Source: Deltaproteobacteria bacterium (GTDB taxonomy: Bacteria; Myxococcota; UBA727; VGSZ01). From it: DNA of 64,000 nucleotides. The notes beneath the pieces are model-generated. The model worked only from the letters and a program-made list of their open reading frames with translations. It made no database searches and had not been told where the DNA came from. The translations under genes were made by a program, and so were the position numbers. The stretch spans positions 1 through 64,000 of the forward strand of contig JADZDP010000104.1 of NCBI GenBank assembly GCA_020850995.1, read 5' to 3'. Below, one piece after another: positions 21,069 through 28,673 of the stretch (its first letter is position 1; every line of letters begins with the position of its first letter).

Positions 21069-22028
21069 ATGCGTCGCACCATCGCCGTCTCCCCGCTCGC
21101 GCTCTTGTTGACCTCGCTCCTGTTCGCCATGTTGAGCGCCTGCCCGCCGGCCGAGGGTGAAGGCGAGGGTGAAGGCGAGGGCGAAGGCGAAGGCGAGGGT
21201 GAAGGCGAGGGTGAAGGCGAGGGTGAAGGCGAGGGTGAAGGCGAGGGTGAAGGCGAGGGTGAAGGCGAGGGTGAAGGCGAGGGTGAAGGTGAGGGTGAAG
21301 GCGAGGGCGAGGGCGAGATGGTGGGCGACGACGGCACCGTGCGCGTCGAGATGCTCATCCAGGGAGATGACCAGCTCGAGGCCGCGCTCAATCACGTGGC
21401 GTTCCGCGTCAGCGACGTGGTGACGGGCGATCCCATCACCGACGCGACGGTGGAGCAGTCGCCGCTCATGGACATGATGAGCATGGATCACGCCTGCCCC
21501 TACACGCAGCCTGGCACCGCCGACGTCGGCGGCTTGTTCCACGCGAAGATCGTGTTCGCCATGGCGAACACATCGATGGAGAGCTGGAGCAACACCGTCA
21601 CGGTCACGCCGAACGGCGGCTCGGCGCACACCATCGTCTTGAGCGACCTCGACGTGGTGGATATCGGCGCGCGCCAGATGCTCATGGTCGGCAGCGGCAT
21701 GAGCGCCGAGCGCTACCTGATGACGCTCAACTTCCCCAACGACATGGCGATGATGGGCGACCACAACCCCTACGTGCTCACGGTACACCAACGAACCGCC
21801 GACGGCATGGGCGCGTGGCCCGCGCGCGGCGACATGACGGTCACCATGACCACTACCCCGCCGGGCGGCGTGGCGGCCGCCGTTTCGAGCCCCACCCACA
21901 GCGCGGACGGCGAGTATCTCGGCGCCTTCAGCTTCGACCAGCGGGGCACCTGGACCGTGTCGATCACGCTCACCGCGCCTGGCCCCACGCTGCTCGGCAG
22001 CATGGACTTCACGGTCGAGGTCCACTGA
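21069..22028 (+). CDS. Lipoprotein with (Gly-Glu)n spacer after the lipobox; unknown C-terminal domain
   Basis: MRRTIAVSPLALLLTSLLFAMLSAC signal/lipobox followed by E(GE)27 then ~240 aa globular region. Confidence 0.85.
   Translation: MRRTIAVSPLALLLTSLLFAMLSACPPAEGEGEGEGEGEGEGEGEGEGEGEGEGEGEGEGEGEGEGEGEGEGEGEGEGEGEGEMVGDDGTVRVEMLIQGDDQLEAALNHVAFRVSDVVTGDPITDATVEQSPLMDMMSMDHACPYTQPGTADVGGLFHAKIVFAMANTSMESWSNTVTVTPNGGSAHTIVLSDLDVVDIGARQMLMVGSGMSAERYLMTLNFPNDMAMMGDHNPYVLTVHQRTADGMGAWPARGDMTVTMTTTPPGGVAAAVSSPTHSADGEYLGAFSFDQRGTWTVSITLTAPGPTLLGSMDFTVEVH
21153..21317 (+). repeat. Tandem repeat (mainly 12-bp GGTGAAGGCGAG) encoding Glu-(Gly-Glu)27
   Basis: 165 bp of near-perfect 6/12-bp periodicity, in frame. 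Confidence 0.95.
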
Positions 22029-22067
22029 GGGCGCCCGACCGGCTGCTGCCGAACAGTGCTCGTCGTG

Positions 22068-22105
22068 ATGGTGAAGGAGCGTGTCGCCGCGCGCTTTTTC
22101 ACCAT
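22068..22105. terminator. Hairpin between convergent genes
   Basis: ATGGTGAA (22068-22075) ... TTCACCAT (22098-22105) with an internal T-run cgcttttt. Confidence 0.4.
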
Positions 22106-23223
22106 TAATGCGGGCTCACGCAGGGCGAGTCGCCCACGCGCCAGCCGACGAATTGCGAGACCTCCTCCATGCGCGAAGGCGCGTGCAGCAGCGCGCGGTA
22201 GAGGTCGTCCTCGACGCCGAGGGAGGGGTGTGCCTCGGCGAAGGGCATGAGGAAGTGCGTGCGCTGCCACAAGAGCCGTAGTGCGTCGCGGTACGCCGGC
22301 TCGCCGTGGAGCGCGGCCCACACGGCCGGCTCTTCGCTGCGGGCGAGCGCCAGGTACTCCTCGACGAAGTAGAGCAGCGCCAGCACGCCGTCACGAAGGG
22401 ACACACCGTAGCCCGGGTAGTACTCGCCCACCGAGCCGAGGGCGCCGATCTCGTTGAGGTAACAGTTGGTCTCGTCGAGCAGCTCGACGAAGCCGCGCGC
22501 CCCCTGCTCGCCCGTCAGGTAGGTGGGCGCGTAGATGCCGTCGCGTGCGTCGGCGTCGAGCTCGCTGTAGATGCGGCTGCGCGCCATGTCGTCGTCGGGC
22601 GCGGGGAGCTCGAGGATGAGGTCGGCGCGCAGGAACAGCACGTGGTGCACGCCGCGGTCCATGGCCTCGTAGGCGTTGAACAGGTGGGTCTCTTCGTGGG
22701 ACAGCGTGTCGAGCCACTCCACCATGCCCGTCCACGACGACGAGCTGCTGAACTGTCCGAAGTACGAGTCGGCACGCTGCGCGTACAGGAGGGCGCCGGT
22801 GGCCGGGTGCCGCAGGTCCATGATGTCGAAGAGCTCACCCTGCCAGCCGCTGCCACCATAGGTCGCCACCAGGTCGTCGATGTCGGCGCTGGGGTGGATG
22901 GGCTCGCTGTAGCAGGTGCCGGAGCTCGGCGGCGGATCGTCGGGTGGATCGTCGGGTGGATCGTCGGGTGGATCGTCGGGTGGGTCGCCCGGAGGATCGA
23001 CAGGTGGGTCCCCGGGAGGGTCGCTCGGTGGTTCATCGGGCGGGTCGTCGGGTTGGTCGTCGGGCCCGTTGTTATCGTCGTCATCGCGCCGGTCTTGATC
23101 GCCGGGCGTTCGACGCGACGGGGTCGAGGCATCGATGGGGACCAAGAGCTCCCGGCCGCACGCCATGGTCGAGGCCGCGAGCGCAAGGATGGCGATCCAG
23201 GAGCGAAGCGAGGTGCGCAGCAT
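22105..23223 (-). CDS. Lipoprotein with Asp/Pro-rich repeat spacer; unknown domain with HEETH motif
   Basis: MLRTSLRSWIAILALAASTMAC lipobox; 'DDPPDDPPDDPPDDPP' spacer; 'LSHEETHLFNAYEAMDRG'. Confidence 0.8.
   Translation of the reverse strand: MLRTSLRSWIAILALAASTMACGRELLVPIDASTPSRRTPGDQDRRDDDDNNGPDDQPDDPPDEPPSDPPGDPPVDPPGDPPDDPPDDPPDDPPDDPPPSSGTCYSEPIHPSADIDDLVATYGGSGWQGELFDIMDLRHPATGALLYAQRADSYFGQFSSSSSWTGMVEWLDTLSHEETHLFNAYEAMDRGVHHVLFLRADLILELPAPDDDMARSRIYSELDADARDGIYAPTYLTGEQGARGFVELLDETNCYLNEIGALGSVGEYYPGYGVSLRDGVLALLYFVEEYLALARSEEPAVWAALHGEPAYRDALRLLWQRTHFLMPFAEAHPSLGVEDDLYRALLHAPSRMEEVSQFVGWRVGDSPCVSPH
22934..22981 (-). repeat. Tandem 12-bp repeats (ggatcgtcgggt x4) encoding the DDPP spacer
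   Basis: Four consecutive identical 12-mers, with degenerate copies on the 3' side. Confidence 0.9.
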
Positions 23224-23262
23224 GCGATGAGCGATAGCGCCCTCACCTCGGCGCCACATCGG

Positions 23263-23302
23263 TGCAAGGTCCGTCGGTCGCCTGCAAGGTCCATCGGTCA
23301 CT
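23263..23302. repeat. Two tandem 20-bp direct repeats in a divergent intergenic region
   Basis: TGCAAGGTCCGTCGGTCGCC / TGCAAGGTCCATCGGTCACT. Confidence 0.7.
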
Positions 23303-23407
23303 TGCGGGACTCCCCTCGGGTTGCGGTGGTTTCCACCCGGAAACGACGACGTCGACCGCCAGTCCCACGGTGTTGACCCGGCGGCCGCGACCGCGTCTGC
23401 TCCGGTC

Positions 23408-25384
23408 GTGGAGACACGCCGTCGCAGCCTCACCGCGCTCGTGCCCGTGTTGGCAGGCCTCGTGGCACCGAGCGCGCTCGCCGACTCCCTCGTCTCCGCC
23501 AACGATCAGGCGTTGGCGACCCTGGCCGCGCGCTACGACCGGCAATTCCACACCTTCAACGCGCGGCGCTTCGGCCTCGGCCTCGACGCGTTCATCCCTG
23601 TCGACGCTGACCGCGCGCTGGTGCGCGCTTTCCTCGACCAGACCGCCACCGACGACTTCGACGCGTTCGCAGGCAAGAGCGTCGAGGACGTCGTCGCGTC
23701 TTGGGACGAGCACGGCGATCTCGGCATGTTCGGTGGTGTCCCGGCCGCGGCCGACGCCTTCCGCTACGTGGTGGCGAAGCGCGAGGGCGCGGCCGACGCC
23801 GAGCTGCTTGCTGCGCGCGCCGCCCTGCTCGACGCCATCGCCGCCTTCCACGTGTACGCGAACATCACGGGCACGCCGGGCGCCATCGCGCGCGGCATCG
23901 GCACAGACCTCGACGTCGTCGAGGCGCCCGAGCCGCCACTTGCTGCCTGCCCGAACCCGTGGGAGCGCGCCAACACCTGGCGCACCGACGCATCGGGCGA
24001 GCATCCGAGCTACCTGTGGAACGACAACACCAGCAAGGACCAGCTGCTCGGCTACGCGTTCGCCCTCGGCGCCTTCTGGGACGCTGTGGCGAACGACCCG
24101 GACGTGAGCGACCTGGTGCGCGAGCAGCTGCGCGCCGATGCGCGCGCGCTGGGCTCGCTCTTGATGACGGCGCGCGAAGTGGCGCCCGGCGAGAGCTTGG
24201 ACCTGGTCATCACCGACGGTGACGGGTGCCCCACGCGCTTTCACGATCTCAACCCGCGCGAGGTGATCCGCGACGGGCCCTCGCTGGTCCTCTCGACCAC
24301 GTCGAGCTCGCGCAACGGCTTCAATGCGCTCGCCGCCCTGGGCATCGTGCGCACGCTGGTGCACGTCAGCGGCGACGAGGAGCTGGCGCGTTACTACTAC
24401 GACGAGCTGGTGACGGCGCGCGCGTATCCCTCGCTCATCACCAGCGGGCTCGGTCGCTTGCGCCAGATGTACGCCAACGCCTGCGTACTCGGTGAGTGCG
24501 TGGTGACGAACTTCTCGAACGTGAACATGGCCTTCGTGGCCGTGTACGGGCTCTTGCGCTACGAGTCGCGCGCCGAGCTGCGCGAGAGCTACCGCGCCGC
24601 CATGGCGAGCGACCTGTGGGACACGGGTCGGCCCCACGACGGCATGGCGGTGCAGCAGGCGTTCTTCAATGTCATCTGGGCGGGCCTCAAGGCCGGCGCC
24701 GCCGACAGCGCGGCCGCCGACACCGCGGCCGCGCAACTGCTCGCGTTCCCCGCGCCGCCCTTCTTCGACGAGGCGGCCATCAACTGCGACGACGACGAGA
24801 TCGCCCTCGGGTCGTGCCTGGCCGTCGACGGCGTCACGGTGCTCACGCTCGACAGCGTGCCCGCGCGCGGCGGCGGCGTGGCGGCCGTCGACCCCGTGCC
24901 CATGCACGTGCGTCCCCCCTCGAATTTCAGCTGGCGCAGCGACCCCCGCGTGGTCAACGGGCTCGGCTCCTCACGCTTGAACCCGGGCGGCTGCTTCCGC
25001 GGCGCCTACTGGCTCGGGCGCTTGCTCGAGCGCAGCACCAACAACGACGGCAACCTGTCGCCGTTCGCGCGCGATCCAACGGTGGCGGGTGAAGGTGAAG
25101 GCGAGGGCGAAGGCGAGGGCGAGGGCGAAGGCGAAGGTGAGGGCGACGGCGAGGGCGACGGCGAAGGCGAAGGTGAGGGCGACGGCGAGGGCGACGGCGA
25201 GGGCGAGGGGGAGCAGCCGAGCGTCCCCGCTTGCGGGTGCGCATCAGACGGCGCGGGCGGGTCGGTGCATCCCTCGCTGGCGTGGATGGCGCTCGCGGCG
25301 CTTGTGGTTGCGTGCGCCAGATCGCGGGCCGCCCGTGTGCGGCGACGTCGCTCGCTGCTTCCAGGCATTGCGCACGTGGGGTGA
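23408..25384 (+). CDS. Exported protein with C-terminal GE/GD spacer and Cys-Gly-Cys/TM/Arg anchor (MYXO-CTERM-like)
   Basis: Signal 'METRRRSLTALVPVLAGLVAPSALA' from GTG 23408 (ORF opens at TTG 23321); C-terminus '(GE/GD)n..PACGCASD...SLAWMALAALVVACARSRAARVRRRR'. Confidence 0.75.
   Translation: METRRRSLTALVPVLAGLVAPSALADSLVSANDQALATLAARYDRQFHTFNARRFGLGLDAFIPVDADRALVRAFLDQTATDDFDAFAGKSVEDVVASWDEHGDLGMFGGVPAAADAFRYVVAKREGAADAELLAARAALLDAIAAFHVYANITGTPGAIARGIGTDLDVVEAPEPPLAACPNPWERANTWRTDASGEHPSYLWNDNTSKDQLLGYAFALGAFWDAVANDPDVSDLVREQLRADARALGSLLMTAREVAPGESLDLVITDGDGCPTRFHDLNPREVIRDGPSLVLSTTSSSRNGFNALAALGIVRTLVHVSGDEELARYYYDELVTARAYPSLITSGLGRLRQMYANACVLGECVVTNFSNVNMAFVAVYGLLRYESRAELRESYRAAMASDLWDTGRPHDGMAVQQAFFNVIWAGLKAGAADSAAADTAAAQLLAFPAPPFFDEAAINCDDDEIALGSCLAVDGVTVLTLDSVPARGGGVAAVDPVPMHVRPPSNFSWRSDPRVVNGLGSSRLNPGGCFRGAYWLGRLLERSTNNDGNLSPFARDPTVAGEGEGEGEGEGEGEGEGEGDGEGDGEGEGEGDGEGDGEGEGEQPSVPACGCASDGAGGSVHPSLAWMALAALVVACARSRAARVRRRRSLLPGIAHVG
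25088..25213 (+). repeat. 6-bp periodic tandem repeat encoding (Gly-Glu/Gly-Asp)n
   Basis: ggtgaa/ggcgag/ggcgac hexamers in frame. Confidence 0.93.
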
Positions 25385-25427
25385 GCCGCGTCGGCGCGCC
25401 CGGCGAACGCTCGGAGCCGAGGCGCGC

Positions 25428-25934
25428 TCAACGTCCTTGCCGACTCGCTTGGTACACCTCGATCCACTGCGCCGGCGTCATCTTGGTCACGAGCTCGGCG
25501 AGAAGTGCCCAGGGGATCTGGTCGAGCTTCTTGAGCCGCAAGCAGCATTTGCCGAGGTCGAGCCGTTGCGCGGAGTGCTTGGGCCACTCGCGCCGAAGCC
25601 AGTCGAGCAGTGGCCCATCGTACAAGCCCAGGTGGTAGAGCGACACGTACTGCTTCTGCGACGCGAGGCTGAGGAAGGGCAGCGGCAAGCTGGGGTCGCA
25701 GTGGTAGCCATCGGGAAAGAGCTTGTGTGGCACCACCCACGCGAGCATGCCGTAGCCGATCGTGCTCTCGAAGCCCTTGGGGATGTTCTTGTCGATGAGC
25801 TGCCGCAGCCGGCCCACCACGGCGCGACGCTCGGGCGGTAACGCGTCGACGTACTGCGCTGGGGTGGCCGGCGCTTTGGCCCTGTTCGACGTAGCGCCCG
25901 CCTTCTTGCGCACCGCGTCCTTCTTCGTCGCCAT
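25428..25934 (-). CDS. DUF1801-like domain protein
   Basis: 'YVDALPPERRAVVGRLRQLIDKNIPKGFESTIGYGMLAWVVPHKLFPDGYHCDPSLPLPFLSLASQKQYVSLYHLGLY' fits DUF1801. Confidence 0.8.
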   Translation of the reverse strand: MATKKDAVRKKAGATSNRAKAPATPAQYVDALPPERRAVVGRLRQLIDKNIPKGFESTIGYGMLAWVVPHKLFPDGYHCDPSLPLPFLSLASQKQYVSLYHLGLYDGPLLDWLRREWPKHSAQRLDLGKCCLRLKKLDQIPWALLAELVTKMTPAQWIEVYQASRQGR

Positions 25935-26122
25935 GGCGGCCTCCCTTGCTTACGCAGCCCTACGATCGCCAACGCGCGCGTGCCAGCGGGATCTCGCGAC
26001 CCTGCGCATGCGCAACGCGCAACGCGCAACGCGCAGCAGGCTCGCCCGTTCAACCGCGCCTGGGCCGCGCACGCGCGGTCGGTGCGTGACTGCGGCGCGG
26101 CGCGCGTCGTATACCGCGCGCC

Positions 26123-26932
26123 ATGCGCATCATCACCGCCATCACCGTGCTCGCGTTCGTCGCGCTCTCCGCCTGCGTCTCCAAGGGCGACTACGACCTC
26201 TTGCAACAAGACCGCGACAAGCTCAAGGCCGCCTTGGCCTCGACGTCGACGCGCCTGTCCGAGGAGCAGAGCGCTCGTCACGCCACGCAGGCCGAGCTCG
26301 ACAAGCTCGTCGCCGAGCGCGACCGCATCCAGCAGGCGCTCAACGCGATGAGCGATGAGCGCAGCAAGCTCTCCATGTCCGTCGAGGAGATGAAGAAGGC
26401 CATGCAGGAGCTGTCGGCGCGCAAGGGCGAGGCCGACAAGCGCATCGCAGAATTCCGTGCGCTGGTGGAGCGCTTCAAGGGTCTCATCGACGCCGGCAAG
26501 CTGCGCGTCAAGATCGTCGAGGGACGCATGGTCGTGGTGCTCGCCACCGACATCCTCTTCCCCTCCGGCTCGGCGCTCTTGTCGAAGGAGGGGAAGGCCG
26601 CCATCGTCGAGGTGGCGACGGTGTTGAAGGACATCCCCGACCGCCGTTTCCAGGTGGAAGGTCACACCGATGACGTCCCCATCAAGGGGCACGCCATCTA
26701 CGCCACCAACTGGGAGCTGGCGTCGGCGCGCGCCATCAACGTGGTCAAGGCGTTGGTGGAAGGCCAGATGCCACCTGAGCGCCTATCCGCCGCGAGCTAC
26801 TCGCAGTTCAAGCCGGCGCAGGCCAACGACAGCAAAGAGGGCAAGGCGGCCAACCGCCGCATCGAGATCGTGCTGGTACCCGACCTGTCGTCACTGCCCG
26901 GCTTCGAGGAGCTGCAGAAGGCTGCGGGGTGA
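26123..26932 (+). CDS. OmpA-family (peptidoglycan-binding) lipoprotein with coiled-coil
   Basis: MRIITAITVLAFVALSAC lipobox; OmpA motif 'FQVEGHTDDVPIKGHAIYATNWELASARAINVVKALVEGQMPPERLSAASYSQFKPAQAN..NRRIEIVLVP'. Confidence 0.93.
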   Translation: MRIITAITVLAFVALSACVSKGDYDLLQQDRDKLKAALASTSTRLSEEQSARHATQAELDKLVAERDRIQQALNAMSDERSKLSMSVEEMKKAMQELSARKGEADKRIAEFRALVERFKGLIDAGKLRVKIVEGRMVVVLATDILFPSGSALLSKEGKAAIVEVATVLKDIPDRRFQVEGHTDDVPIKGHAIYATNWELASARAINVVKALVEGQMPPERLSAASYSQFKPAQANDSKEGKAANRRIEIVLVPDLSSLPGFEELQKAAG

Positions 26933-26941
26933 GTGGGGCAA

Positions 26942-27910
26942 TCAGACCGCAATGCCCTCGAACAAGATGCTCGAGTGGTAGCGGTCGCCGCCGTCAGGCA
27001 GCACGGTGACGATGGTCTTGCCCGCAAGCTCCGGTCGCGCCGCCACGCGCAGCGCGGCCACAACGGCGGCACCGCAGGAGATGCCGCAGGTGATGCCCTC
27101 CTCTTTGTGGAGGCGGCGCGCCATCTCCACCGACTCCTCGGACGAGGCCAGCTCCACCTCGTCGATGAGGTCCAGATCGAGGATGCCCGGCTTGAAGCCA
27201 GCGCCCAGACCCTGGATCTTGTGCGGGCCCGGCTCGGGGTTGAGGCCCTTCTTGAGCCGGCCGAGCACCTGTGAGGTGGTGGGCTCGACGGCGATGGTGA
27301 GGAGCTGCTGCTGCTTGTCGAGCTTGAAGTACTGCGCCACGCCCGTGATGGTGCCGCCGGTGCCCACGCCGCCAACGAAGACGTCGACGTTGCCGTCGGT
27401 GTCGTCCCAGATCTCTCGCGCCGTGGTGCTGCGGTGGATGCGCACGTTGGCCGGGTTCTCGAACTGCTGGGGCATCCAGAAGCGGCCGGGATCGCTCTCG
27501 ACGATCTCGGTGGCCTTGGCGATGGCCCCCTTCATGCCCTTGGCGCCCTCGGTGAGGATGAGCTCGGCGCCGAAGGCCTTGAGCATGCGCCGGCGCTCGA
27601 GCGACATGGTCTCGGGCATGGTGAGCGTGATGGGATAGCCGCGCGCCGCCGCAACGAACGCGAGCGCGATGCCGGTGTTGCCGCTCGTCGGCTCCACGAT
27701 GGTCTTGGCGCGCGAGCCTGGCGTGAGCGTGCCCTTCTGCTCGGCGTCCCACACCATGGCGGCGCCGATGCGGCACTTCACCGAATACGCAGGGTTTCGG
27801 CCCTCGATCTTGGCGAGCACGCGGGCGCCGAGCCCTTGGGCGACACGGTTGAGGCGGACCAGGGGGGTGTTGCCGATGCTGAGGCTGTTGTCGTCGTAGA
27901 TGCGGGCCAT
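26942..27910 (-). CDS. cysK: Cysteine synthase (PLP-dependent)
   Basis: '[37 protein letters not shown]', '[57 protein letters not shown]'. Confidence 0.95.
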   Translation of the reverse strand: MARIYDDNSLSIGNTPLVRLNRVAQGLGARVLAKIEGRNPAYSVKCRIGAAMVWDAEQKGTLTPGSRAKTIVEPTSGNTGIALAFVAAARGYPITLTMPETMSLERRRMLKAFGAELILTEGAKGMKGAIAKATEIVESDPGRFWMPQQFENPANVRIHRSTTAREIWDDTDGNVDVFVGGVGTGGTITGVAQYFKLDKQQQLLTIAVEPTTSQVLGRLKKGLNPEPGPHKIQGLGAGFKPGILDLDLIDEVELASSEESVEMARRLHKEEGITCGISCGAAVVAALRVAARPELAGKTIVTVLPDGGDRYHSSILFEGIAV

Positions 27911-27958
27911 GGGCTCCTCGTATCGTCTGCGCTGCGCCGTGATGGCGGAGACGTGTCC

Positions 27959-27986
27959 AATATAACAGAAGCCGCACCATTGTCCA
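27959..27986 (-). promoter_or_regulatory. Sigma70-like promoter with extended -10 for cysK
   Basis: On the minus strand TGGACA-N16-TATATT with TG one base before the -10 (TGtTATATT); ~42 nt 5' UTR; AT-rich against a very GC-rich background. Confidence 0.55.
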
Positions 27987-28011
27987 CGTCAGATCTTGCG
28001 GCTGCGTGCCG

Positions 28012-28671
28012 TCATGGCGGAGAGCAGGCGTACACACGAACCGAGCGCGGGCTCCTCCCGTCGACAAGCGAGGTGGACGGGACGACCACTTCAAACGCCA
28101 GCGGCAGCCCTTGCGGATCGAAGAAGGGCCGGCCGCTGTTGACCAGTACGATGCCGTCACCGCGCGCGCGCCAGGTCGCCACCGCGCGGGCAAAGGCGGT
28201 GCGCTGCGCCGCGCGCGACACGAGATCGGCCACCAGCATGAGGTCGCCGTCGACCAGGGCAGGCGCCGCCAGGGCGTCGACGACACGGGCGCTCACGGTC
28301 ACGCCATGACGTTCCGCTAACGCGCGCGCCGCCATGACCGCGTGCTCGTCGATGTCGAGGGCTTGGGCGCTCGCCGCGCCCGCGAGCATGGCCGCCGTGG
28401 CGACCACCCCGGAGCCGCAGCCGACGTCGACCACCCTGCGGTCGCGTACGGCGATGCGGCCTTCGAGCAGCGCCTTGGCGAGCAGTTGCGCCGACGGCCA
28501 GGCGATGGCGAAGTAGGGCACGCCGACCTCGTGCCCCGCGGCCGCTTCGAGGGCGCGCCACAGCGGGACCTCGTCGTCGGTGTGCCAGGCCGAGAGCGCG
28601 GGCACGAGCGCGCAGGGGGCGAAGGGGGCGTGCTCGTCGAGGAGCGCGACCAGCGCGTCGGGCGCAAGCAC
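28012..28671 (-). CDS. Class I SAM-dependent methyltransferase (Etfb-KMT/PrmA-like)
   Basis: 'VPYFAIAWPSAQLLAKALLE..RRVVDVGCGSGVVATAAMLAGAASAQALDIDEHAV'; GTG start 28671 avoids overlap with the MMPL stop. Confidence 0.82.
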   Translation of the reverse strand: MLAPDALVALLDEHAPFAPCALVPALSAWHTDDEVPLWRALEAAAGHEVGVPYFAIAWPSAQLLAKALLEGRIAVRDRRVVDVGCGSGVVATAAMLAGAASAQALDIDEHAVMAARALAERHGVTVSARVVDALAAPALVDGDLMLVADLVSRAAQRTAFARAVATWRARGDGIVLVNSGRPFFDPQGLPLAFEVVVPSTSLVDGRSPRSVRVYACSPP

Positions 28672-28673
28672 CC

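Noticed and set aside
21153-21317. Considered as a CRISPR or non-coding satellite
   Set aside because: No spacers; the 6/12-bp repeat is in frame and encodes a Gly-Glu linker behind a lipobox.
22916-23098. Plus-strand 'SGGSSGGSSGG' ORF
   Set aside because: Antisense reading of the DDPP repeat in the minus-strand lipoprotein.
26003-26037. TGCGCATGCGCA palindrome and (GCGCAAC)3 heptamer repeats
   Set aside because: Short, low-complexity and common by chance at this GC content; no positional link to a gene start.
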